Assembly: GCA_030386875.1 (NCBI GenBank)
Contig: CM059578.1
Coordinates: 25,157,009 to 25,221,008 of the forward strand
Source of the DNA: Morinoia aosen
Lineage: Eukaryota; Arthropoda; Malacostraca; Amphipoda; Talitridae
Length of the DNA stretch: 64,000 bases
Reading direction: 5' to 3'
Shown here: one piece after another, positions 44,700 through 56,884 of the stretch
Layout: the number at the start of each line of letters is the position of its first letter
How positions within the stretch are numbered: position 1 is the first letter of the stretch
Notes under the pieces: generated by a model
What the model was told of the DNA's origin: nothing
The model's input: the letters and a program-made list of their open reading frames with translations, nothing else
Databases searched by the model: none
Program-made: the position numbers and the translations under genes

Positions 44700-45077
44700 G
44701 TCGATAATTGTTGATGGGCGTGACATGCGGAAATTTAGACGTGTGGGAGTGTGATAAAGGTTGGTTGGTAAATATATGTATAAGCAGGTAAGTAGGTTGA
44801 TCATTGGATAGATGGATAGGTAATATGTATACATATATTTAAGTATAGGAAGAAGTAAAAGTAAGAAGTAGGAATATAAGCAAGCAGGTAAGTCGGTTGG
44901 TATTTGGGTGGGGAATAGGTAATAGGCATATATGTAAGTAGGAAGGTACATCGGTTAGGGCAGGCCTATACGTTAGGTTGGGACAAAGATATGCAGAATA
45001 TAGGTATAAAGGAAAGTAGGTCATAAGGAAGGAATGAATATAGGGTAAAAGGCAGGAAGATGGGTAGGTAAGCAGTA
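44700..45077. repeat. TAGG/TAAG-rich low-complexity tract
   Basis: Irregular GTAAGTAGG, GGTAAGTCGGTTGG and GGAAGGTA motifs. A similar tract lies at 47995-48180. It ends at the TA target of T1 copy 2. Confidence 0.65.
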
Positions 45078-46705
45078 CCCTATTAAAAATTATAGAAGTG
45101 GCATCGGTGATTCTTGGGAGCGCTCCCAAATATGCATGGTTGTTTCATCCATGCGTCTCCTATGAGGCAACTTCGAAGTGTCCACTTTATAGGCGCGCCT
45201 GCGCCTCTGTCCCAACCGGTGGCCACGCATGGCTCAGCATGGAGCACTACCGTCGCGCTCCCAAGGCGCGACCAGTTTCTCCTATTTACCATCGGAGAAT
45301 CATGAGAGGCCCAGGATGGCCACCTCTTAATTTGATTTTAAAAAAACGGCTGCGCACAGCTGATTTCCCATTAGTCACTCTTTCCAACCGTCACACTGCT
45401 CAAACCGATTATAACCAGTTTGCCCTTGAATTACCTTAATTCTTGCGCGATTAATCAATTCACCATAAGCAAACACGGTTTATAGCACAATAAAAATGTA
45501 CCAGAGTATGTAAATTAAATACATTCTTACTAATGTGCAGAAAATTTCATGGGTGCGTGTTCATTATTAAGCTGACATTAATGGGACATGTTTGTGACGT
45601 ATAACTTATGCTTGAAGTTTTCGCAATGCAATAACTAAGGTAATTAATGGGCAACTGGCTATATTTGGTTGAGAAGCGTCAACGGTTGAATGTGCAATAA
45701 TGGGAAATCAGCTGTACGCAGCCTTGGAGGCGAAAGCCTGCAGGGAACAATATAAATGTACCTTGAAAATAATATAGCAACAATACCCTAGGGTCGTTGA
45801 AAGAATATACTTGTAGCTATATATATATAACAAAAACAATTATCGTCCAGCAGATTTTTCATCTTTCATTCCTAAACTTAGAAAGGAAAATGAAATGACT
45901 TTACCTTGCCCGAGCTTAATTACACCGGCTATTCATATACACACACTCCCCCACCTATCCCCACACACAAACCCTCCCCACAACCCCCTCCCACTCACCT
46001 ACCCCTATACCCACACACAAACTCCCCCCCCCCCTACACACACAAATTTGTATCTGAACACATAGTTGATCACCTTCAAGAACGTCCTTCAATTCAAAGG
46101 TTGCTGGAGACTGACGAGGGAAAATTCAGGTTTGGTTTCCACATTTTGTTGTTTTTACATTGCTCACATTGAGGTTTTGCCTTCACTACCAGCCTCACCA
46201 CAACGATGAATCGTCTAAAATATCAATTGACCGAGGTGGTGAAATTAGCAGTGGGGTCCTTGCTCCGTTCATGCTCTTGAAATAATGCCTCTACAGACCA
46301 GCATTATACGTCTCTTCCATCTCTTGTTTCTTCTGACACCCTCACGTACTATACACCCTCACGTAATACACACTCGCACTGATATACACTCTAACACTAC
46401 TTGAAACGTTTTAAATAATAGAGACACGATCCAGACATCTGTCACGCACAACACCAACTTCAAAACTGAGGCGAAAATTAAGATGGCAACCGTCATTTCT
46501 CTCGAGAAAGATGGCAGGTGTTTCACCAAGAGGCCATCTGCACAAGTGGCCTCTGGTAGCAACATGGGAGAACTTGCTCGCATCGCGCTTATGAGTCGCG
46601 CCCTGGAAGTGTCAGAAGGGAAGAGGCCTCGGTTCGCTCAATACTCCTTTAATTCTCCGCTGTCTCCTTTAATCAACCATGCTACTCCCTTAATTTTTAA
46701 TAGGG
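45078..46705. mobile_element. 1.63-kb DNA transposon (family T1), copy 2
   Basis: It has the same 15-bp perfect terminal repeats as copy 1. It is flanked by TA at 45076-45077 and 46706-46707, a clean 2-bp target duplication. Similarity to copy 1 runs from end to end, with scattered substitutions and a shorter CA tract (46030-46044). Sub-terminal sequence differs in places (CTGAGGCGAAAATTAAGATGG against CTGGCGGCGCGAAAGATACC, both outlined), so the copies are not from a single recent burst. Confidence 0.93.
46053..46172 (+). other. Short conserved reading frame inside T1 copy 2
   Basis: Counterpart of 41151-41270. Relative to it, Lys at residue 19 becomes Glu and four other base changes are silent. 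It ends at the same TGA. Confidence 0.4.
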
Positions 46706-47994
46706 TATGGTGTTTGTCCGATGCGACAATTAACATCTGATTTCTATGTAGTGTTACTCAACCGACAGAGAACAAATGATATGAGGATGATTTATTATGA
46801 TGGTTTATTTTTGTTCCGAGCTTTACTGCAGTTTGTACTGCAGTCAGCCTAAACGATGATGCTTTTTACGAGTTTTTCGATCTACGATGCCCTTGAAATG
46901 ACGTACACCGTGCACTATTCCCAGCGCTTGCAAAGTGCAGTACTGGCGCGTTGGTGTAGCGAGAACTCGTTTGGAACCTTTTATATATAGTTGTGTGGAG
47001 TGAACATCGAGTGATGACTACACCGGTTTCGTTGCCGACTTAGGATCCCGGTTGGTTGCAACATAGGAATCGATAGTGAGCTGCTATACGCATATCAGGT
47101 TGTAGGATTGCCAGAGATGGTGGCGTAGTAGTGTCGGCTGCAGTCATAGTGTAAAGCAAAGAAGGTGCTATATATGTGTGAGTAGGAGCTGATAAAAAGC
47201 GCTTGGTTGCCGTTGTGCTCGTTTGGAGCACTTGCGAAAGAACGCAATACGGAAGCGGAGGTACATATAGTGAGGGTAAAATGGGGCTGGTGTTCATAAA
47301 GAGGAATACGAGAGGGTAAATTTATGCTTTTGAGGGTTAAAAGGAGAGCTCGTGAGAGAGCTTGTGCCAGTACCGTTAAGAGGCAATTCTCGAAGGAGAG
47401 CTTAGTGAAGGAAAGGAAACTTGCCCTGCTCCATTCGGCGGGGGCAAGCAATGCGCGCCGTCAGAGAGCTATGAGGTTGTGTGCTTTCGCTCGACCCGTG
47501 CTTTCAAATATTGAGTTAGGGCCACGAGAGAGCTGTGGCAGGGTAGAGAACGCTCGCCTAGGAGTTGGGAGTTGGAGCAATGCTTGTCCGACCTCGAGAT
47601 TATCGAATTATAAAGTGAGAACGGCGGAGAGAGCTAGCTAGGTCTTTAAGTTTTGTGTTCGCTGCAATAAATGCAGCATGAAGAGTGGAGAGCAAAAAGA
47701 TTAGAGGGAAAATGCTCCACAGAAAATGATTCTTGTATATGTTTCGCTTGGACATTGGGGCTGCGAAATCTGGTTGCTTTGGAGGCACGTTATCGACTGG
47801 CACAAAGTGCTGACTTGGTGCACGGTATTCGTACGAGTAGCTCGTTCTCAAGTTCTAGTGCGGGCTTCACTGAAAGTTTCAAGTTAAAGTCTTTGCACCT
47901 GCTTATCGGCTTGCGCTCGGTGGGAAATTAGAATGCAATATTTATACGAAAAACATGGGTGAAATTGCATGAGGTCGAATCACCACGGTATATA
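46706..47994. other. Low-copy region, no gene supported
   Basis: It holds several frames of 80-118 codons on both strands (47040-47930) that overlap one another and contain no recognised domain. An Arg/Ala-rich plus frame at 47324-47641 reflects GAGAGCT-type composition. TTTTATATATAG near 46980 is TATA-like but isolated. Confidence 0.4.
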
Positions 47995-48180
47995 TAGAGA
48001 TACGTATGTATAGGAAGGAAAATACTTGTAAATAGGTTGCTAGGCAAGCACATGTGTACGCAAATGAGATGGTAGGTAAGTAATTGACTATAAGTAGGCA
48101 CGTAGGTGTAAGTAGAAGTGTAAATAGGTAGCTATAGAGGATCGGTAGGTGCCAACAAGTGGAAACAAGGAGTTAGGCAT
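47995..48180. repeat. GTAGGTAA/AAGTAG low-complexity tract
   Basis: GTAAATAGGTTGC, GTAGGTAAGTAATTG, AAGTAGGCACGTAGG and AAATAGGTAGC recur. Resembles 44700-45077. Confidence 0.6.
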
Positions 48181-48354
48181 ACACAGATATCTGCCTATTC
48201 ACACATCCCTTTATGCTCATATTCACGCTTAAAAACATATTTTTCGCGATAGATGTGCATCGGGAATTGAAAAACACCAAGCACGGGTGGGGAATGGGTG
48301 TGTGATGGGCATGAGACGCGAGGAAATTTGAAGGATTTGAAGGGGGCAGGGAGC

Positions 48355-48770
48355 GGCGCGCCGGGGTGAGAGAATTCAGCGAAGCAACCAGGACGCGTCC
48401 ACGTTTCTCCGCTACGGAGGAGAGAGTGAGAAGGAAGAGAGGGAGAGGAAAGGGAGAAGACGTGAGGGTCGGTGAGAGGAGAGAGGCGCGCAGGCGGACG
48501 TTGAGTTGAGACTTGAGAGAGAGAGTGAGAGTGAGAAGAGAGAGAGTTGACTGAGAGTGGGAATCGAGAGAGTGAAAGAGACAAAGAGAGAGTTGAGGGA
48601 GAGTGCGAATGGTGAGAGAGAGAGTTAAGTTAGAGTAAAACACTCCTCCGAGAGTAAAGTGAGAGTGGGAATAGAGAGAGGAGGGGAAGAAGAGAGAGAA
48701 AAAGTTGTGAGAAAAAGAGAAAACAGAGGTCGTGAATTAAATTTTATAAAAATAATTATCAACTGCATTG
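48355..48770. repeat. GA-rich polypurine tract
   Basis: Nearly all A and G on the plus strand from about 48416, mainly GAGAGAGAGTGAGAGTGAGA. GAGAGTGGGAAT(C/A)GAGAG recurs at 48555 and 48665. Confidence 0.9.
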
Positions 48771-48879
48771 AGAAGAAATGTCGGAAGTATATATAGAAGA
48801 AACAGTTTTAGTAAGGGGGGTGAATTTAAGAAAAGACATGCGGAAATGCATGAGCTTGTTGGGACTGGAGAGAAAATAC

Positions 48880-49625
48880 TGCGGAGGGAGGGAGTACCGT
48901 AAAGGAAAAGAGAGTACTGTTAGGGGAAAGAAAGTGAAAGAAAGTACAGTGATGGAAGAGAGCACTGTGAGGGAAAAGAGAGCATTGAGAGAGGAAAAAG
49001 AGTACAGTGAGGGGAAAGAGAGTACAGCGAGGCCAAAGGAACTACAGTGAGGGGGGATAGAGTACTATGAGGGGAAAGAGAGCACTGTGAGGAGAAAGAG
49101 AATACTGTGAGGGGAAAGAGAGTACAATGAGGCCAAAGAGACTACAGTGAGGGGATATAGAGTACTATAAGGGGAAAGAGAGCATTTTTAGGGAAAAGAG
49201 AGAACAGTGAGGGAAAGAGAGCACTGTGAGGGGAAAGAGAGCACTGTGAGGGGAAAAAGAGCACAGTGAGGGGAAAGAGAGTACAGTGAGGGGAAAGAGA
49301 GTCTAGTGAGGAGAAAGAGAGCACAGTGAGGGGCAATAGAGTACTGTGAGAGGAAAGAGAACACAGTGAGGGAAAGAGAGTACAGTGAGGGGAAAGAGAG
49401 AACTGCGAGGGGAAAGAGAGCACAGTGAGGGGAAAGAGAGTACAGTGAGGGGAAACAGAGCACAGTGAGGGGCAATAGAGTACTGTGACGGGGAAAGAGA
49501 GCACTGTGAGGGGAAATAGAACACTGAGAGGGAAAAAAGAGCACTGTGAGGGGAAAGAAAGTACAGTGAGGGGAAATAGAGTACTATGAGATGAAAAAGA
49601 GTACTATAAGTGGAAAAAGGTTTGT
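48880..49625. repeat. Polypurine minisatellite, 20-bp unit, about 36 copies
   Basis: The unit is GGGGAAAGAGAGTACAGTGA with GCACTGTGA and AATAGAGTACTGTGA variants. Ser/Leu/Pro-rich minus-strand frames are artefacts. Confidence 0.95.
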
Positions 49626-50050
49626 GCAATGTAAAAAAACTTCGTGAGGAGAAAGGCATTGAGGGCGAAGAGGAGTTTGGAGTGGAAGAAAAATGGCGCT
49701 TGCGAAGGGAAAATGCTGATGAAAAATAATGGTGAAATGGTGAATGGGGATGTAGAAGGTTGAAAAGAGAGCTCATGGGAATAAATAAAATATAAGAAAT
49801 GGGGCAGGTGAGGGTAAAGAAGACAGCTGTTGAGAGTAAAGAGAGGGCAAGTGAGGGTAAGGTGAGAGTAAAGAGGGAAGCAAGTGAGGGTAATAGTGAG
49901 AGTAAATAGGGAAAAAATGAGGGTAAGATGAGAGTAAAGAGGGGGCAAGTTAGGGTAAAGTGAGAGTAAAGAGGGGGCAAATGAGGGTAAAGTGGGAGTA
50001 AAGAGGGGGGCTAGTGAGAATAAAGTGAGAGTAAAGAGGGACCTCCCGAG
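49626..50050. repeat. Polypurine repeat, about 25-bp unit, after a short spacer
   Basis: From 49800 GAGGGTAAAGTGAGAGTAAA and GAGGGGGCAAGTGAG recur about ten times. 49626-49799 is purine-rich but irregular. Confidence 0.85.
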
Positions 50051-50119
50051 GGCAACAGAGGGGGGGCGGGGGGCGGCAGGTCAGTGCTCGCTGTATCGAT
50101 TCGTGTCGCCAGTGTCCAG

Positions 50120-50345
50120 CTGCGGCTGCCATTGGTCAGCGCGTCCACGTGTTTTTTATGTGGCCGTTACGCCGTTGGCTGTCACATCTGTCATCGGGTC
50201 ACGTGGTCCAGATACGCGTCCGCTATTGGTCGATGACCACACCCCAATTGACCAATCACTGACCAGTGTCCAGCTTGTTTATTGAAGTAAGCATTTGAAA
50301 GCGCGTCTCCCATTGGCTGTTCTCGGCCAATCAATGAACGCTGGA
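50120..50345. promoter_or_regulatory. CCAAT/E-box cluster 2
   Basis: ATTGG at 50131, 50225 and 50312; CCAAT at 50244, 50252 and 50327; CACGTG at 50146 and 50200. CpG-rich. CCTAAATAGG just downstream (50355-50364) fits the CArG pattern CC(A/T)6GG. GAAGTAAGC near 50284 is a weak donor. The motif set is shared with 38829-39090, but no strong TATA is seen, so promoter function is only possible. Confidence 0.35.
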
Positions 50346-50626
50346 CAAACCCGAGCCTAAATAGGGCCTATTTTTGATACGAACTGAAGGCCTATTTACT
50401 GGCCATAATAAATGGGAAATATTCAGTGGAGCTTGTATGAAATATTTCCATTGTTCACAGGAATATGACTATGGAAGTGATACATACGAATTTACATTTA
50501 AACTACATTCAAATTTAAAAATAATACTTGTAAAATTCTCGCATGAGTGCATCTATGGAAAAATTTGTATAATTAACGGGAAGTGAAGCACATGAATTAG
50601 TTGAACTCACATATTACACCAGTGAA
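50346..50626. other. Low-copy spacer before the 30-bp array
   Basis: AAATAGG-G-CCTATTT (50359-50373) is a short palindrome. AGGCCTATTTACTGGCC follows. No gene. Confidence 0.45.
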
Positions 50627-53600
50627 AACCCCTGGCAATCCCGTGATTGGCATGAAAACCACAGGCAATCCCGTGATTGGCATGAGAACCCCTGGCAATT
50701 CCGTGATTGGCATGAAAACCACAGGCAATCCCGTGATTGGCATGAAAACCACAGGCAATCCCGTGATTGGCATGAAAACCCCTGGCAATCCCGTGATTGG
50801 CATGAGAACCCCTGGCAATATCGTGATTGGCATGAGAACCACTGGCAATATCGTGATTGGCATGAGAACCACAGGCAATCCCGTGATTGGCATGAGAACC
50901 ACTGGCAATCCCGTGATTGGCATGAGAACCACTGGCAATATCGTGATTGGCATGAGAACCACAGGCAATCCCGTGATTGGCATGAGAACCACTGGCAATC
51001 CCGTGATTGGCACGAGAACCACAGGCGATCCCGTGATTGGCATGAGAACCACTGGCAATCCCGTGATTGGCATGAGAACCACAGGCAATCCCGTGATTGG
51101 CATGAGAACCACTGGCAATCCCGTGATTGGCATGAAAACCCCTGGCAATCCCGTGATTGGCATGAAAACCCCTGGCAATCCCGTGATTGGCATGAGAACC
51201 ACTGGCAATATCGTGATTGGCATGAGAACCACAGGCAATCCCGTGATTGGCATGAGAACCACTGGCAATCCCGTGATTGGCATGAGAACCACAGGCAATC
51301 CCGTGATTGGCATGAGAACCACTGGCAATCCCGTGATTGGCATGAGAACCACAGGCAATCCCGTGATTGGCATGAGAACCACTGGCAATATCGTGATTGG
51401 CATGAGAACCACAGGCAATCCCGTGATTGACATGAGAACCACTGGCAATCCCGTGATTGGCATGAGAACCACAGGCAATCCCGTGATTGGCATGAGAACC
51501 ACTGGCAATCCCGTGATTGGCATGAGAACCACAGGCAATCCCGTGATTGGCATGAGAACCACTGGCAATATCGTGATTGGCATGAGAACCACAGGCAATC
51601 CCGTGATTGGCATGAGAACCACTGGCAATCCCGTGATTGGCATGAGAACCACAGGCAATCCCGTGATTGGTATGAGAACCACAGGCAATCCCGTGATTGG
51701 CATGAGAACCACTGTCAATATCGTGATTGGCATGAGAACCACAGGCAATCCCGTGATTGGCATGAGAACCACTGGCAATCCCGTGATTGGCATGAGAACC
51801 ACAGGCAATCCCGTGATTGGCATGAGAACCACAGGCAATCCCGTGATTGGCATGAGAACCACAGGCAATCCCGTGATTGGCATGAGAACCACAGGCAATC
51901 CCGTGATTGGCATGAGAACCACTGGCAATCCCGTGATTGGCATGAGAACCACTGGCAATCCCGTGATTGGCATGAGAACCACAGGCAATCCCGTGATTGG
52001 CATGAGAACCACAGGCAATCCCGTGATTGGGATGAGAACCACTGGCAATCCCGTGATTGGCATGAGAACCACAGGCAATCCCGTGATTGGCATGAGAACC
52101 ACTGGCAATATCGTGATTGGCATGAGAACCACAGGCAATCCCGTGATTGGCATGAGAACCACTGGCAATCCCGTGATTGGCATGAGAACCACAGGCAATC
52201 CCGTGATTGGCATGAGAACCACTGGCAATATCGTGATTGGCATGAGAACCACAGGCAATCCCGTGATTGGCATGAGAACCACTGGCAATCCCGTGATTGG
52301 CATGAGAACCACAGGCAATCCCGTGATTGGCATGAGAACCACAGGCAATCCCGTGATTGGCATGAGAACCACAGGCAATCCCGTGATTGGCATGAGAACC
52401 ACAGGCAATCCCGTGATTGGCATGAGAACCACAGGCAATCCCGTGATTGGCATGAGAACCACTGGCAATCCCGTGATTGGCATGAGAACCACTGGCAATC
52501 CCGTGATTGGCATGAGAACCACAGGCAATCCCGCGATTGGCATGAGAACCACAGGCAATCCCGTGATTGGCATGAGAACCACTGGCAATCCCGTGATTGG
52601 CATGAGAACCACAGGCAATCCCGTGATTGGCATGAGAACCACTGGCAATCCCGTGATTGGCATGAGAACCACAGGCAATCCCGTGATTGGCATGAGAACC
52701 ACTGTCAATATCGTGATTGGCATGAGAACCACAGGCAATCCCGTGATTGGCATGAGAACCACAGGCAATCCCGTGATTGGCATGAGAACCACAGGCAATC
52801 CCGTGATTGGCATGAGAACCACTGGCAATCCCGTGATTGGCATGAGAACCACAGGCAATCCCGTGATTGGCATGAGAACCACTGGCAATATCGTGATTGG
52901 CATGAGAACCACAGGCAATCCCGTGATTGACATGAGAACCACTGGCAATCCCGTGATTGGCATGAGAACCACAGGCAATCCCGTGATTGGCATGAGAACC
53001 ACTGGCAATCCCGTGATTGGCATGAGAACCACAGGCAATCCCGTGATTGGCATGAGAACCACTGGCAATATCGTGATTGGCATGAGAACCACAGGCAATC
53101 CCGTGATTGGCATGAGAACCACTGGCAATCCCGTGATTGGCATGAGAACCACAGGCAATCCCGTGATTGGTATGAGAACCACAGGCAATCCCGTGATTGG
53201 CATGAGAACCACTGTCAATATCGTGATTGGCATGAGAACCACAGGCAATCCCGTGATTGGCATGAGAACCACTGGCAATCCCGTGATTGGCATGAGAACC
53301 ACAGGCAATCCCGTGATTGGCATGAGAACCACAGGCAATCCCGTGATTGGCATGAGAACCACAGGCAATCCCGTGATTGGCATGAGAACCACAGGCAATC
53401 CCGTGATTGGCATGAGAACCACTGGCAATCCCGTGATTGGCATGAGAACCACTGGCAATCCCGTGATTGGCATGAGAACCACAGGCAATCCCGTGATTGG
53501 CATGAGAACCACAGGCAATCCCGTGATTGGGATGAGAACCACTGGCAATCCCGTGATTGGCATGAGAACCACAGGCAATCCCGTGATTGGCATGAGAACC

Positions 53601-54468
53601 ACTGGCAATATCGTGATTGGCATGAGAACCACAGGCAATCCCGTGATTGGCATGAGAACCACTGGCAATCCCGTGATTGGCATGAGAACCACAGGCAATC
53701 CCGTGATTGGCATGAGAACCACTGGCAATATCGTGATTGGCATGAGAACCACAGGCAATCCCGTGATTGGCATGAGAACCACTGGCAATCCCGTGATTGG
53801 CATGAGAACCACAGGCAATCCCGTGATTGGCATGAGAACCACAGGCAATCCCGTGATTGGCATGAGAACCACAGGCAATCCCGTGATTGGCATGAGAACC
53901 ACAGGCAATCCCGTGATTGGCATGAGAACCACAGGCAATCCCGTGATTGGCATGAGAACCACTGGCAATCCCGTGATTGGCATGAGAACCACTGGCAATC
54001 CCGTGATTGGCATGAGAACCACAGGCAATCCCGCGATTGGCATGAGAACCACAGGCAATCCCGTGATTGGCATGAGAACCACTGGCAATCCCGTGATTGG
54101 CATGAGAACCACAGGCAATCCCGTGATTGGCATGAGAACCACTGGCAATCCCGTGATTGGCATGAGAACCACAGGCAATCCCGTGATTGGCATGAGAACC
54201 ACTGTCAATATCGTGATTGGCATGAGAACCACAGGCAATCCCGTGATTGGCATGAGAACCACAGGCAATCCCGTGATTGGCATGAGAACCACAGGCAATC
54301 CCGTGATTGGCATGAGAACCACTGTCAATATCGTGATTGGCATGAGAACCACAGGCAATCCCGTGATTGGCATGAGAACCACAGGCAATCCCGTGATTGG
54401 CATGAGAACCACTGGCAATCCCGTGATTGGCATGAGAACCACAGGCAATCCCGTGATTGGGAGTAATT
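50627..54468. repeat. Minisatellite, 30-bp unit, about 128 copies, 1,500-bp duplication inside
   Basis: The unit is GGCAATCCCGTGATTGG then CATGAGAACCACA. The main alternatives are ACAGGC/ACTGGC, AATATCG for AATCCCG, AAAACC, ACCCCTG and ACTGTC. Because 30 is a multiple of three and the unit lacks stops, both strands are open for about 1,285 codons: (MRTTGNPVIG)n on plus and (LPVVLMPITG)n on minus. Neither frame has a proper start, and the array breaks both at its edges, so I treat it as satellite. Each unit holds ATTGG, i.e. CCAATCA on the other strand, and a CAATC/GATTG mini-hairpin. Confidence 0.97.
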
Positions 54469-54761
54469 AGGCAACCAAAAGATTGGCCAGCGTCAAAACT
54501 TGCGATTTTTCAACTCAATGCAACTCGACACAAGAAAATAACGGGCGTAGATCTCTGATTGGGAAAATAACAGAATTCATATAAGAGAAAATAACAGATG
54601 TTGAATCGAAAAAAAGGAAAAAATAGGAGAAATTGTAAATTTCGAATGGGAAAATAGGCGAAATAACAGATCTAAAAATAGGAAAAAAATTATCTCAAAT
54701 AGAGAAAATAGGGAAAGTAGGAATATAACGGATGTCAATTAGGGCAAATAGATAAAATAGG
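54469..54761. repeat. A-rich spacer with faded AAATAG repeats
   Basis: GGAAAATA, GAGAAAATA and AATAGGAAAAAA recur irregularly. The purine-rich strand continues into the next array. Confidence 0.5.
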
Positions 54762-55390
54762 TGATGATGGGGCGAGGATAGGGTGAGGATTGTGTGAGGA
54801 TGGGGCGAGGATGGGGTGAGGATGGGGTGAGGATGGGGCGAGGATTGTGTGAGGATGGGGCGAGGATGGGGCGAGGATTGGGTGAGGATGGGGCGAGGAT
54901 TGTGTGAGGATGGGGCGAGGATGGGGCGAGGATTGGGTGAGGATGGGGCGAGGATGGGGTGAGGATGGGATGAGGATGAGGTGAGGATAGGGCGAGGATG
55001 GGGAGAGGATGGGGTGAGGATGGGGCGAGGATGGGGCGAAGATGACGTGAGAATGGGGTGGGGATGGGGCGAGGATTGGGTGAGGATGGGGTGAGGATGG
55101 GCGAGGATGTGGTGAGGATAGAGTGAGGATGGGGCGAGGATGGGGCGAGGACGGGGCGAGGATGGGGTGAGGATGGGATGAGGATGGGGGGAGGATGGGG
55201 TGAGGATGGGGCGAGGATGGGGTGAGGATGGGGTGAAGATGGGGCGAGGATGGGGCGTGAATGGGGTGAGGATGGGGTAAAGATGGGGCGAAGATGGGGT
55301 GAGGATGGGGTGAGGATAGGACGAGGATGGTGCGAGGATGGGGTGAGGATGGGGTGAGGATGGGGTGAGGATGGGGTGAGGATGGGATTG
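54762..55390. repeat. Minisatellite, 11-bp G-rich unit, about 56 copies
   Basis: The unit is GGATGGGGCGA or GGATGGGGTGA. GAGGATTGTGTGAGGATGGG and the next ~45 bases are repeated at about 54785, 54840 and 54895, suggesting a ~55-60-bp higher-order period at the left end. The His/Pro/Ser-rich minus frame is an artefact. Confidence 0.96.
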
Positions 55391-55492
55391 GATAGGTTGC
55401 GTCGGTGGGAGACTTTACTAAATTTGAGGAATTGGGCAGGAAATGCAAAATATATTTTTTGTTAAACCTCGCGTAACGAAATTTTTGTCAAT

Positions 55493-56884
55493 AATCAATA
55501 ACGCGGTGACCCAATAAACAACGCTACTGGTCACAAATCAATAACCCAATAAATAATACCATTGGTCACAAATCAATTACCCAATAAATAACGCTGTTGG
55601 TCACAAAACAATAACCCAATATATAACGCCACTGGTCACAAATCAATACCCCAATATATAACGCCACTGGTTACAAATCAATAACCCAATATATAACGCC
55701 ACTGGTCACAAATCAATAACCCAATAAATAACGCTGTTGGTCACAAATCAATAACCCAATCTATAACGCCACTGGTCACAAATCAATAACCCAATAAATA
55801 ACGCTGTTGGTCACAAATCAATAACCCAATCTATAACGCCACTGGTCACAAATCAATAACCCAATAAATAACGCCACTGGTTACAAATCAATAACCCAAT
55901 AGATAACGCCACTGGTCTCAAATCAATAACCCAATAAATAATACCATTGGTCACAAATCAATAACCCAATAAATAACGCTGCTGGTCACAAAACAATAAC
56001 CCAATATATAACGCCACTGGTCACAAATCAATAACCCAATAAATAACGCCACTGGTCACAAATCAATAACCCAATAAATAACGCCACTGGTCACAAACCA
56101 ATAACCCAATAAATAACGCTGCTGGTCACAAAACAATAACCCAATATATAACGCCACTGGTCTCAAATCAATAACCCAATAAATAACGCCACTGGTCACA
56201 AATCAATAACCCAATAAATAACGCCACTGGTCTCAAATCAATAACCCAATAAATAACGCCACTGGTCACAAATCAAAAACCCAATAAATAACGCCACTGG
56301 TCACAAATCAATAACCCAATAAATAACGCCACTGGTCACAAATCAATAACCCAATAAATAACGCCACTGGTCACAAATCAATAACCCAATAAATAACGCC
56401 ACTGGTCACAAATCAATAACCCAATAAATAACGCCACTGGTCACAAATCAATAAGCCAATAGATAACGCCACTGGTCACAAATCAATAACCCAATAAATA
56501 ACGCCACTGGTCACAAATCAATAACCCAATAAATAACGCCACTGGTCACAAATCAATAACCCTTTAAATAACGCCACTGGTCTCAAATCAATAACCCAAT
56601 AAATAACGCCACTGGTCTCAAATCAATAACCCAATAAATAACGCCACTGGTCACAAATCAATAACCCAATAAATAACGTCACTGGTCACAAATAAATAAC
56701 CCAATAAATAACTCCACTGGTCACAAACCAATATCCCAATAAATAACTCCACTGGTCACAAACCAATAACCCAATAAATAACTCCACTGGTCACAAACCA
56801 ATAACCCAATAAATAACGCCACTGGTCACAAACCAATAACCCAATAAATAACGCCACTGGTCACAAATCAATAACGCGGTGACC
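55493..56884. repeat. Minisatellite, 35-bp unit, about 39 copies
   Basis: The unit is AACGCCACTGGTCACAAATC then AATAACCCAATAAAT. Variants include GCTGTTGG, GCTGCTGG, GGTCTCAA and ATATAACG. The left half mixes variants and the right half is uniform. Both ends show ATCAATAACGCGGTGACC in place of a normal unit. Each unit has one CCAAT. Confidence 0.97.

Noticed and set aside
47040..47931. Overlapping 80-118-codon frames on both strands
   Set aside because: They overlap each other in several frames with no domain, as expected for a locally stop-poor, GC-moderate stretch.
21726..50380. Shared 15-mer GCCTATTTTTGATAC at 21727 and 50366
   Set aside because: A match of this length is expected by chance once or so in 64 kb compared with itself, and the flanks do not align.
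50597..54470. Two overlapping giant open frames (about 1,285 codons) on opposite strands
   Set aside because: Both follow from a stop-free 30-bp unit whose length is a multiple of three. Neither begins with a supported start codon, and both end at the array edges. The commonest variant (ACA/ACT) is silent on both strands, but other variants are not.
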